A stretch of DNA of 24,707 nt from RUG12461 sp045657665 (GTDB lineage: Bacteria > Bacillota > Clostridia > Lachnospirales > Lachnospiraceae), in contig JAZOTN010000035.1 in assembly GCA_045657665.1 (NCBI GenBank), positions 1 to 24,707 of the forward strand. Direction: 5' to 3'. The notes under the pieces are model-generated. The model ran no database searches. It saw only the letters and a program-made list of their open reading frames with translations, and was not told the origin of the DNA. The number at the start of each line of letters is the position of its first letter. Within the stretch, counting starts at the first letter, position 1. The translations under genes and the position numbers were made by a program. Positions 16,047 through 23,652 of this stretch are shown piece by piece.

Positions 16047-16994
16047 TTATCCCCCGCATTTTGAGCAGGGTCCTTTTCCTTCCGCCTCCGCTTCGGATCT
16101 TCTCATCAGAAAAATACTTCTCTTTAATCCGCTGCAGCTTAAGCTTGTGTGATAACTGGTTCCGTAATCTGTGATATAGCAAAGTCCCGCACCCTGTTTT
16201 TTTCCGCAGATCTCACACGGATAGTAACAGGCACCGTCCCTGTTTCTGAGCCCTTTGATCGAACCCTTTGAAACGGAACGTGTGGACAGATCCAGATAAT
16301 GGCAGTTCCTGTCCATATGATAGACTGTTCCATGAGGTGTCACATAAACAAAAATCTCTTCTTCCTCTGCTGCATCTGCCCCCTCCGTCTGGTATCCGTT
16401 CCATTTCCGTACCTTGACCTCTTCCCTGCAGGGCATCGTCTTGATACCGAAGATATCAACCGGCAGTTTCATGGTATAACTGGCCTTCAGATCGATGTAA
16501 TCACCGGTCGTATCGGAACCGAGAAGCGATAATCCGGCCCTCCCGAGCGACATATAACGGTATGCATTCTCCTCTTCCTGAAAATTCTTCCGGTATTCCT
16601 CCCTTACCATTACCTCTGCCGCAGCCGCAGAAAGGGGTACGCTGAGAGAACCGGTTCCGTACTGCTCTGCAAAAGCCGTGGTGCTCAGTTTCCGTCCCGT
16701 GTACTGCATGGCTTCGTACAGGTTCTCCTGCACCTCGATCACGCGGAAGAAAAACATCACCGCAACGAGAAAACAGGTGAATAACGGGATCAGTACCGCG
16801 GCTTCAAGTGTATAAGAGGCTTTTGCCTTTTTTTTGAAGGAAAGGCAGGTGTGAACGGATGCCTCAGAAGAGAACCGTTTTGAAGAACGAAGATACCACC
16901 CGGAATTGTATGAAGAGAATTGGATTTTTTTTATATGCTGTGACACCCGTTCACACCTGCCTTTCTTTGGTTTTATCGCATTCTTGCGGATCAT
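16047..16994 (-). CDS. Cysteine-rich TadE-like pilus protein
   Basis: A TadE-like pseudopilin of up to 315 residues. The prepilin-type segment is KAKASYTLEAAVLIPLFTCF, with Ala59 before the cut site and Glu64 at +5, followed by one membrane helix to about 88. The body (90-215) is extracytoplasmic. The C-terminal 100 residues are two copies of a small module, Y-[VI]-T-x2-G-T-x-Y-H-x4-C ... P-C-x2-C-G (about 216-264 and 273-315), each with one His and three Cys, probably metal-binding. The start is uncertain: ATG 16994 lacks a ribosome site, whereas GTG 16946 follows AGGTG. That GTG is the first codon inside a region flanked by a perfect 19-bp inverted repeat, so the N-terminus before the membrane helix may be variable. 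Confidence 0.8.
   Translation of the reverse strand: MIRKNAIKPKKGRCERVSQHIKKIQFSSYNSGWYLRSSKRFSSEASVHTCLSFKKKAKASYTLEAAVLIPLFTCFLVAVMFFFRVIEVQENLYEAMQYTGRKLSTTAFAEQYGTGSLSVPLSAAAAEVMVREEYRKNFQEEENAYRYMSLGRAGLSLLGSDTTGDYIDLKASYTMKLPVDIFGIKTMPCREEVKVRKWNGYQTEGADAAEEEEIFVYVTPHGTVYHMDRNCHYLDLSTRSVSKGSIKGLRNRDGACYYPCEICGKKQGAGLCYITDYGTSYHTSLSCSGLKRSIFLMRRSEAEAEGKGPCSKCGG
16840..16965. repeat. Perfect 19-bp inverted repeat flanking 88 bp
   Basis: GAAAGGCAGGTGTGAACGG at 16840-16858 and its exact reverse complement at 16947-16965, separated by 88 bases, inside the 5' part of the cysteine-rich TadE-like gene. On the coding strand the upstream arm carries an AGGTG ribosome-like site directly before a GTG codon. 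If the 88 bases were inverted, the same arm would be followed by ATG and an open frame that rejoins the TadE sequence in phase. It could be an invertible segment, an mRNA hairpin, or a local duplication. Confidence 0.85.
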
Positions 16995-17023
16995 AGGGAA
17001 AGAGTGATTTAATCAGTCTTTTC

Positions 17024-18535
17024 CTACGATCCGGTCAGATAGGATATCCCGTATTCCTGATCGAACCGGTAGTTTCCCCTGTCGATATCACCGATCGTCA
17101 CAAATGAGAGGAATAAGGGTCTCGCCTCATACCGGTAGGAAAGGTTCATTTTCTGGATCATGCAGTCCATCCGAAATGTTTTTTTACCCTCCAGCATCCG
17201 GATATTCAGCTCGATCATATCCATCGCTCTGTAATTCAATGTTTCATCCCCCATCAAGAGGATAAACTGCATCAGATAATCGCGGTAGGAAAGACCCAGC
17301 GGATCATCCCCTTCTCCGTTATTTCGCTTAAAGGATGTGGCCGGATGCAGAACATCAGTCTGCCAGTCCTTAGCGGTCTTAATGATCGCAACTTTCCCTC
17401 CCGAAAGCAGGGTTTTCAGCTCGCAAAGACTCTCTACATAGGCCCAGGCCGCAAGAATAGCCTGCTTGATGAGCTCTACAAACAAAAGCGTCATTGTTGC
17501 GGTACCGATCGCAACCGCAATGCTCTCCGCGATCGCAACCTTTTCTGCATCGGTCTGCAGATAAAGGAAGTTCGTTACCTCCCGGATCAAAAGGATCCTG
17601 GAAAGCACATCCTCCAGATTTTTCTGATCTGAATCGTGGCCGGAAATGATGTATTCCTGCTCATAGTCCAGGCATTTTCCCTCTTTCACTTCCGTAAAAC
17701 ACCCGAAGCTCTGATCCAGATACATAAGAAACAGCATTCTGTCTGCAATGGATGTCTTCCTGACATCCTGAAAGTTCCCTCTGTTCCGGCTTCTCCTGAG
17801 AAGGGAATCGGAAAGATCCGCCTTTTTCACCGACGGCTGCCTGCCGCTTGGCATCACGACAGCAAGCAAAGAACCGGCGCGAAGGGTATCAAACAGATCC
17901 AGCGGGTTTTCAAAATCCGTTGCGGGAGTAATCCCATTCGGCGTAAGCTCCTCCCCTTTCTCCCGGGCCGCTTCCTCCGCCTCACGGGCGGATTTTGCTG
18001 CGTCCCGACCGGATGATACTTTTGAAGCCGAATCATATCCTGCCGTATCCTCCATGGTTTTTCCGCTTTTTCCTTTTTGAACGCGGTCTTCTATTGCCCC
18101 GAGTGCAAGTCCTCCCATGTTTTCCTTCGTGTACTCTACTGCCTGTCTGCGAAACGCATCTCCTCCGTAGTCTGTGGCAAGCTCATATTCATCTATCCCG
18201 CAGTCTGTCATCTTCATCCTCAGAAGATCGCTCATAAAACCGGTATCGGGATTCAGATTGCTCTCGCTTAAGGTCTGGATCCTTCCGGCAATGCGGTTGA
18301 TATTCTCTGTTCCTGTACCGTACGAATCATCCAGATATAAAAGACCGTAATGCTTAAGCAGTTCCACGTTATAATCCGCAAACGATGATTCCGCTTCCAT
18401 GATCCGGTCCATATCCGCGATGCTGCGGAGGCACCTGTATCGTGCCCCCTCGATCAGCGTAAAAAGAAGCGACGCCACCAGCATCAGCGTTAAAGCAAGA
18501 AAGACCGTCATTTCTCCGCGAAATACGCGGCGCAT
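17024..18535 (-). CDS. DUF5702 domain protein of the Tad cluster
   Basis: A 503-residue protein I recognise as resembling DUF5702, typical of clostridial Tad loci and of unknown role. It has a pilin-like N-terminus, RGEMTVFLALTLMLVASLLF, with a membrane helix at about 10-30, but no Glu at +5 of a prepilin site. A long extracytoplasmic body follows, with a polar Lys/Glu/Ala stretch at about 165-200 and a hydrophobic segment (about 335-370) that may be a second membrane or packing helix. By position it may play the TadG-like role of a large minor pilin. Its ATG shares one base with the Flp stop (TGATG), implying coupling, and GGAAGG lies just upstream. Confidence 0.8.
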   Translation of the reverse strand: MRRVFRGEMTVFLALTLMLVASLLFTLIEGARYRCLRSIADMDRIMEAESSFADYNVELLKHYGLLYLDDSYGTGTENINRIAGRIQTLSESNLNPDTGFMSDLLRMKMTDCGIDEYELATDYGGDAFRRQAVEYTKENMGGLALGAIEDRVQKGKSGKTMEDTAGYDSASKVSSGRDAAKSAREAEEAAREKGEELTPNGITPATDFENPLDLFDTLRAGSLLAVVMPSGRQPSVKKADLSDSLLRRSRNRGNFQDVRKTSIADRMLFLMYLDQSFGCFTEVKEGKCLDYEQEYIISGHDSDQKNLEDVLSRILLIREVTNFLYLQTDAEKVAIAESIAVAIGTATMTLLFVELIKQAILAAWAYVESLCELKTLLSGGKVAIIKTAKDWQTDVLHPATSFKRNNGEGDDPLGLSYRDYLMQFILLMGDETLNYRAMDMIELNIRMLEGKKTFRMDCMIQKMNLSYRYEARPLFLSFVTIGDIDRGNYRFDQEYGISYLTGS

Positions 18536-18729
18536 CAGACCTTCCCCGCCTGTTCCTTGATCGTTTTGAAGATATTGTTGACGAGTGTCGTCAGCTGGTC
18601 TTTAAAGATCAATACCAAACCGATCAATACCACCAGAATCAGGATAATCTCTACCACCCCGACACCGTCTTCTTCCTCCCAAAAATCCCGAACTTCCCGG
18701 AATAAACCTTTTGCTACTACTTTCCCCAT
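18535..18729 (-). CDS. Flp-type (type IVb) pilin
   Basis: Probable major pilin subunit, 64 residues. The pre-sequence ends at Gly22 and is followed by VGVVEIILILVVLIGLVLIF, so Glu27 sits at +5 of the mature protein, as in Flp pilins. The pre-sequence is unusually acidic just before the cut (WEEEDG). The mature protein would be about 42 residues: a hydrophobic helix plus a short amphipathic tail. An excellent AGGAGGT ribosome site eight bases before the ATG, stronger than those of most neighbours, fits high expression. It lies between TadC and DUF5702. Confidence 0.88.
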   Translation of the reverse strand: MGKVVAKGLFREVRDFWEEEDGVGVVEIILILVVLIGLVLIFKDQLTTLVNNIFKTIKEQAGKV

Positions 18730-18779
18730 ATTGTTATACCTCCTGAATTAGTTTAATAAATCTGTTCCGATCCCCATCC

Positions 18780-20084
18780 TTATAAGAAGGAAAGGAAAGC
18801 CGGAACCATAATGATCACCATGATAATGCCAAACATCATCAGCATCGGTGCAAGCAGCTTTGTGCCGGCCTCTTCTCCCAGCTTTTTCGCAAGGTTTTTT
18901 CGAAGCTCGAAGGCTTCATCTGCCTCCGCTTCCATCAAAGAAGTCAGTCCCCTGCTCCCTTTTCTCAAGTTCTGTACGATCAGGGAAGAAAGCTTCCGAT
19001 ACGGCCGCAGTTCGCAGCGTTCCCCAAAATGCTCGTATGCGGCCCGTTCGCCGACTCCGTCTTTGATCTCACGAAAAGTGATCTTCATTTCCTCATAAGT
19101 CGGCCGTTCCTTTAAAACGCCGTCTTTTCTTTGTTTTTCATACAGCCCGATGATCCTCTCCCATGCCAGACTAACTGTCATCCCGGCTCCGAGCAGAAGC
19201 GAAAGCTTATTCACCAGCTCCGGATAGTCACACATCAAAAGCTTTTGCCGTTCCTTTCGCTTTTCCGTTTCTTTCTGTCTCGTAGAAGCCTCGATCAGAA
19301 CCGCCGCCACAATACCAAGTGCGATAAACAATAATCCCGTTCTTTTCTTCTGATCCCTCCAGGTAAGCTTCTTCCCGGCCGCGGTATCCGGCAGGGAAAG
19401 CTCTGTCTGCCCTGTTTTTTCACCCTCTTCCCTGAAATAATCATCAAGAGCGTGATACACTTTTTCCTTTTCGGTTAGTTCTCTGGGATACACACAAAAC
19501 GGGAACTCGTAGATCTCTTCGTAACCGTTATAATCCATCGTGACCGTTGCAGTGACAATGGTACCCTCCGGAGGGAGCGCTTCCTGCTGAATGGTTCCGT
19601 CTGAATTCATTACATCATAATCATCAAACATCCACTCTGCTGAAATAAGCCCGTCCGCCAGACTCTTTTTCATCACAACCGGTGAAACGATGCGATCCAC
19701 GGATTCATTTTCACCGGGAAAGCTCTCCCGTATCTCCTGCTCTGCCTCTGCAAAGGCTGCATTCCGTTCTGACTCTGTTAAGAACTGCTCCGGAACCGTA
19801 ACCGTATATTCCGTTTCCTCTTCCAGTTCCGGAATGGACAGATCCAGATGCTCCGTGATCTCACCCATACCGGCTTCATTTCTGACAAGAGATTGGTTTT
19901 CAGATATGATATCTTGATTTGACTCTTTGACTATGATTAGGATTCCAAGTGCACAAAAGACTGCGAATATCTTCAGACTGTTTTGATATCTTCGGATCAG
20001 TTCCATGACCCTGGGATCGGCTCTTGCCAGATACTTTTCATGTCTATTTGTTCCACTTTTATTTTTTTGAAGCTGATGTTTCAT
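18780..20084 (-). CDS. TadC-like platform protein with a large loop domain
   Basis: Type II secretion F-like inner-membrane platform protein for pilus assembly, 434 residues. The C-terminal half is TadC-like: a membrane helix at about 250-266, cytoplasmic NKLSLLLGAGMTVSLAWERI (about 290-310), LRKGSRGLTSLMEAEADEAF, and a last membrane helix at about 412-433. Unusually, the N-terminus adds a further membrane helix (37-53) and about 195 residues (54-249), acidic and with a beta-rich end (TIVTATVTMDYNGYEEIYEF), that would lie outside the membrane if the basic N-terminus is cytoplasmic. AAGGA precedes the ATG. It pairs with TadB, 12 bases upstream. Confidence 0.85.
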   Translation of the reverse strand: MKHQLQKNKSGTNRHEKYLARADPRVMELIRRYQNSLKIFAVFCALGILIIVKESNQDIISENQSLVRNEAGMGEITEHLDLSIPELEEETEYTVTVPEQFLTESERNAAFAEAEQEIRESFPGENESVDRIVSPVVMKKSLADGLISAEWMFDDYDVMNSDGTIQQEALPPEGTIVTATVTMDYNGYEEIYEFPFCVYPRELTEKEKVYHALDDYFREEGEKTGQTELSLPDTAAGKKLTWRDQKKRTGLLFIALGIVAAVLIEASTRQKETEKRKERQKLLMCDYPELVNKLSLLLGAGMTVSLAWERIIGLYEKQRKDGVLKERPTYEEMKITFREIKDGVGERAAYEHFGERCELRPYRKLSSLIVQNLRKGSRGLTSLMEAEADEAFELRKNLAKKLGEEAGTKLLAPMLMMFGIIMVIIMVPAFLSFL

Positions 20085-20096
20085 ACATTTTCGTCC

Positions 20097-20948
20097 TTAT
20101 ATCTGTATATTTATGATCTTTTTTGCAAAGAGTACAGAGCCAAGATATGCCGCCAGACAGGCTGTCATGATAACGACTCCGAATGTATTCCCATATAATG
20201 CGCTCAGAAAGTCCGGTGAGGTCAGACCGATATATAAAAGGATGAAAAGCGGCATAAAGCTCATGATCTTCTGCTCCATCCGTTTCGCGGACATCGCGGT
20301 CTGTATTTCCCTCTCCAGCTCCACTTTATCTCCGATACGCATGGAGGTACTGTGTATGATCGCTGTCAGATCACCGCCGCCTCTTTTCGCAAACTGGAAA
20401 ACCTGACAAAAGCTCTGTACATCCTCAATCCCGCTCCGAAATGCAAAATCGGAAAGGAGCTTTTCGATCGGCGTATTAAGAGCGATCTTCTTATTCATCC
20501 TTCGGAGTTCCTTTGTCATATCCGCTTCCGCTCCCAAAAACCGGTTCATCTCCTTTTCCGCGTCTTTCCATGCATTTTCCATGGAATACCCTGCGGATAG
20601 TGCTCCGGATACCGCCTGGAGACATTCCTTGAATTCATTCCGCAGACGGTCCCTTCTTTTTTCCGATTTCTCCTTCTTTTTTTTCCGTATCCAAACCGGA
20701 AAGAACGGAATCAGCAGTATCAGCGCAACCGGACTATGATAAAAGAGGTAACTGACAAGCACTCCGATGAGCAGACCTTCTCCGATCACGATCGCTCGTT
20801 CCTTTGCTGTGAAGTGATATACGCGGTAATCAACCGCATCGGCGGTTTTGTTGCTCTCCGAGGTCCTCCGGTGTAAATCCGGCAGCATATAGTTTTTCGG
20901 TATGGATAAGACTTCCTTCCCGAATCCATTTCCCTTCGATTTTTCCAT
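20097..20948 (-). CDS. TadB-like platform protein
   Basis: Type II secretion F-like inner-membrane platform protein of 283 residues, partner of TadC and of the CpaF ATPase. Two hydrophobic segments (about 50-85) precede a cytoplasmic helical domain with FKECLQAVSGALSAGYSMENAW and QVFQFAKRGGGDLTAIIHST, characteristic of TadB, and two membrane helices close the C-terminus. The start at 20948 is taken because AGGAGT lies six bases upstream; it makes the first 40 codons overlap the 3' end of cpaF by 119 bases in another frame. The similarity to TadB begins only around residue 41 (DYRVYHF), so a later non-ATG start is possible. Confidence 0.85.
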   Translation of the reverse strand: MEKSKGNGFGKEVLSIPKNYMLPDLHRRTSESNKTADAVDYRVYHFTAKERAIVIGEGLLIGVLVSYLFYHSPVALILLIPFFPVWIRKKKKEKSEKRRDRLRNEFKECLQAVSGALSAGYSMENAWKDAEKEMNRFLGAEADMTKELRRMNKKIALNTPIEKLLSDFAFRSGIEDVQSFCQVFQFAKRGGGDLTAIIHSTSMRIGDKVELEREIQTAMSAKRMEQKIMSFMPLFILLYIGLTSPDFLSALYGNTFGVVIMTACLAAYLGSVLFAKKIINIQI

Positions 20949-22071
20949 TTTTTACTCCTGTTTCCTGAAATGTGTACAGCGGATGCAGCTTTACTTCTCC
21001 GTTTTCCATACCGTCAAGTTCCATCACGTTGAGAAGTTTTCGGCTTTTATCCCGAAGACGTCCCAAGTGCACCAGAATATCGATCCCGGATGCGATCTGT
21101 GCGCGGATGGCGGGCAGCGGAAGATCCATTCCCATAAGCACCATGGTTTCAAGACGTGAAATCATATCGCGGCAGGAGTTTGCGTGTCCTGTGGAGATGG
21201 AGCCGTCATGTCCCGTATTGTATGCCTGAAGCACATCCAGACACTCCCCGCCGCGAACCTCCCCGACAATGATCCGGTCGGGGCGCATTCGCAGTGCTGT
21301 CTTGATCAGATCGCGGATCGTGATCGGTTTTACGCTTTCCATATTTGCGTTCCGGGTTTCCAGCCTGACCAGGTTCGGCACTCCCCTTATCTGCAGCTCA
21401 GCGGAATCTTCTATCGTCAGGATTCTTTCATCTTTTGGTATAAAATTTGAAAGTGCATTTAAGAAAGTTGTTTTTCCGCTGCCGGTTCCGCCAGATATAA
21501 ATATGTTATATTTGGATTTAACCAGTGTTTTCAGATATTCGATGATCTCTTCCGAAATGGAATGAAGCGAAAGAAGCTTTTCCATGTTGATCGGATCCTC
21601 CGGAAACTTCCGGATGGAAACGGCAGGTCCGTCAATGGATATCGGGGAAAGCACGACATTCACGCGTGCACCTGACTTCAGCCTTGTATCCACGATCGGA
21701 GATGCCTCATTTACCACACGGTTACTGATCCCGACAATCTGCTGGATCACATCCTCCAGTTTTTCTCTGGATTCGAATTTCCTGTCCCATTGGAAAAGCT
21801 CACCGGCTTTTTCAATGAAGATGTGGTCTGTTCCATTGATCATGATCTCCGTAACCTCATCGTCATCCACGAGCTGCTGCAGCACATCAAGTTTCCTCAG
21901 GGAATCAAACAGCTCTCTCTCCATCTCTTCCCGCTCTGTCAGGGAAAGCCGTCTTTCTCTGGAAAGTACCGAAAGTTCATGGTCGATGATCTCATGGATC
22001 TCTTCATCGGAAAAATCATCATCTGTATCCAGTTTTTCGTAAATCCGGTTACGGATCTCTCTAAGCTCCAT
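20830..22071 (-). CDS. cpaF: CpaF/TadA-type pilus assembly ATPase
   Basis: Hexameric secretion ATPase that powers Tad pilus assembly at the cytoplasmic membrane, 413 residues. N-terminal helical region (1-60), then the CpaF N-domain (TEIMINGTDHIFIEKAG), the linker-Arg segment SGARVNVVLSPISIDGPAVSIRKF, Walker A GGTGSGKTT (194-202), the Asp-box TIEDSAEL, Walker B/His-box region RIIVGEVRGGECLDVLQAYNTGHDGSISTGHANS (265-299, given here only as landmarks RIIVGEVRGGE and STGHANS). All nucleotide-binding residues seem intact. GGAGGG precedes the ATG, which overlaps the 3' end of the CpaE-like gene by 11 bases. TadB begins inside its 3' end. Confidence 0.94.
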   Translation of the reverse strand: MELREIRNRIYEKLDTDDDFSDEEIHEIIDHELSVLSRERRLSLTEREEMERELFDSLRKLDVLQQLVDDDEVTEIMINGTDHIFIEKAGELFQWDRKFESREKLEDVIQQIVGISNRVVNEASPIVDTRLKSGARVNVVLSPISIDGPAVSIRKFPEDPINMEKLLSLHSISEEIIEYLKTLVKSKYNIFISGGTGSGKTTFLNALSNFIPKDERILTIEDSAELQIRGVPNLVRLETRNANMESVKPITIRDLIKTALRMRPDRIIVGEVRGGECLDVLQAYNTGHDGSISTGHANSCRDMISRLETMVLMGMDLPLPAIRAQIASGIDILVHLGRLRDKSRKLLNVMELDGMENGEVKLHPLYTFQETGVKNGKIEGKWIREGSLIHTEKLYAAGFTPEDLGEQQNRRCG

Positions 22072-23068
22072 AATTCCCTCCGTTTTCCAGGATCATTTTC
22101 TTTAACTGTTCGCCGGCCTCTCCTCGGAATAGCCTTATCATCGCTTCCTGAAGGGTTTCCGATGCTCTCATCTGGTCGGTTATGGTAAAGAAATGTGCCC
22201 GATCGGCAAGGTCGCTGCTCTGATCCATCCTTAAGTAGCTCAAAAACTGCTGCTTTCTTGCTTCATTGATGTCTCCCTCTCTCACAGGACAGTAGATTCG
22301 GTCACATCTCGCAAGAAGTTCCGCAAAACCGGGAAGGATCACCCCGAAATCCAAAATGATCATCTCGTAATCCGTTCTGTCGGTCAGATACTGAAGAAAT
22401 CTTCCGTAGTCATCCCGGCCTGCCTCATGGAGATTTTCAGGATTAACGGCCGGAGGAACATAATACACTTCTCCGATCCGGTAAGTCATACCGGTCAGCT
22501 TCCCGGAAAACCGCTCCTCCCCGTTTCTCACGTAGTACAGAAGATCCCCAAGATCTCCCTGATAAGACTCCTGAAACTGCTGCTCAAACCCTGCACAATC
22601 CATGAAGTTAAGGTAGAGCACCCGTTTTTTTCGGGAAAAAAGCTCTGCCATCCCGAGAGAAAACGCCATCTGGAGATCATGCTGATGCGGTGAATATACT
22701 GCGATCAGCTCCTTTCCTCCGGTGTAAATACTGCTTTCTTCAAACTCCGATGTCTGGGAAAGGAGCTCTCTCAGCAAGTGGTCTGCGGACTGGTACTTGA
22801 AGATCGTCGGAAATCCTTTCCATTCCTCAGACACCATTCCTTCATTGAGAAGAATGTAGCGTGTCGTCTGCTGCATTTCTTTCGGGAAAAAATCTTCTTC
22901 GATCAAAGCCGCCCCAAACAGCCCCTTGGCATCTTCAGAAAGAAATCTGTCCCTGTCGTGGAAAACTCGCAGCTCCACCTGGTCATGTCGCTGGCGTCCA
23001 AGATATTCCGCCAGTCTCTGCAAATACGCGGCATCTTTTGCACATACCGCAAGCACCGTTTTTTTCAT
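22061..23068 (-). CDS. CpaE/TadZ-like protein lacking a Walker A motif
   Basis: A 335-residue protein at the position of CpaE/TadZ, the MinD-like protein that localises Tad machines. The N-terminal part (1-110) looks like a degenerate receiver-type domain (KKTVLAVCAKDAAYLQRLAE). The second part has the MinD-like layout: GKELIAVYSP, then at 126-142 SPHQHDLQMAFSLGMAE where the KGGVGKTT loop should be, then VLYLNFMDCAG and YEMIILDFGV. The loop glycines and lysines are missing, so ATP binding by the usual mode is unlikely. The ATG at 23068 follows GGGGG and lies two bases after the peptidase stop; an upstream in-frame GTG would overlap that gene. Confidence 0.75.
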   Translation of the reverse strand: MKKTVLAVCAKDAAYLQRLAEYLGRQRHDQVELRVFHDRDRFLSEDAKGLFGAALIEEDFFPKEMQQTTRYILLNEGMVSEEWKGFPTIFKYQSADHLLRELLSQTSEFEESSIYTGGKELIAVYSPHQHDLQMAFSLGMAELFSRKKRVLYLNFMDCAGFEQQFQESYQGDLGDLLYYVRNGEERFSGKLTGMTYRIGEVYYVPPAVNPENLHEAGRDDYGRFLQYLTDRTDYEMIILDFGVILPGFAELLARCDRIYCPVREGDINEARKQQFLSYLRMDQSSDLADRAHFFTITDQMRASETLQEAMIRLFRGEAGEQLKKMILENGGNYGA

Positions 23069-23070
23069 CT

Positions 23071-23586
23071 TTACCCCCATTTCCTCACACACAGATATCC
23101 GATGTATCCCAGCAGGATCGGAACCGAAAAATGGATCCGGTTATTCCAGCGGTTTGTTCTGTCATTGCCATCGTAAACGCTGATCCTCCCGGTCAGAATC
23201 GTTTGTCCGGCAAAATGGCAGAGGGCTCTCAGCCGTTCAATCAGTATTTTTTCATGCAGCAATTTCAGCATTCCTATCGTTGCTGCAATCGCAAATACAT
23301 ACACAACGACACAGAAGAACTGTTCTTGTGTTGAAAAAACACTGAGTAGGGATAAAAGCTTGATATCGCCCGCACCAAGTGCCTTGCAGCGATACATCAG
23401 AAAAAACAGAATCACCGGTAGTATTGCATGTAAGGAGAAGATATAAAGTCCTCGCCATCCGTTCAGATAAATCTGATACGGGAAAGCGAGGGATAGTCCA
23501 AACAGGATCAGCCGGTTACTGATCTTGTCGGACCGAAGATCCATCCAGACCGCTGCCAAGAGGAGCGTCAGGACGGATATCGTCAC
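23071..23586 (-). CDS. Prepilin peptidase 1 (A24 family)
   Basis: Aspartic prepilin peptidase of 171 residues, first gene of the Tad operon. The catalytic aspartates are Asp16 (AAVWMDLRSDKISNR) and Asp74 in GAGD (CKALGAGDIKLLSLL). About five hydrophobic helices surround them; the C-terminal 40 residues form a polar loop and a last helix. Like CpaA/TadV it lacks a methyltransferase domain. Its sequence differs clearly from peptidase 2, so the pair is not a recent duplication. The start is a GTG at 23586 with only a weak GGA site; a 7-codon ORF (ATG 23603 to TGA 23583) directly upstream shares GTGA with it and could couple translation. Confidence 0.85.
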   Translation of the reverse strand: MTISVLTLLLAAVWMDLRSDKISNRLILFGLSLAFPYQIYLNGWRGLYIFSLHAILPVILFFLMYRCKALGAGDIKLLSLLSVFSTQEQFFCVVVYVFAIAATIGMLKLLHEKILIERLRALCHFAGQTILTGRISVYDGNDRTNRWNNRIHFSVPILLGYIGYLCVRKWG

Positions 23587-23623
23587 CGTAGTTCCAAGCT
23601 CATCACCTCGCTTCGTGACTGCG

Positions 23624-23652
23624 AGTATACGACCTCATTTTTCGTTTGTCCA
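23624..23652 (-). promoter_or_regulatory. Promoter of the Tad pilus operon
   Basis: Minus-strand -35 TGGACA (23647-23652), 17-base spacer, -10 TATACT (23624-23629). The predicted start is near 23617, about 30 bases before the GTG of prepilin peptidase 1. An A/T tract with a small inverted repeat (23650-23675) lies just upstream and could act as an UP element. I find no comparable promoter further into the cluster. Confidence 0.7.
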
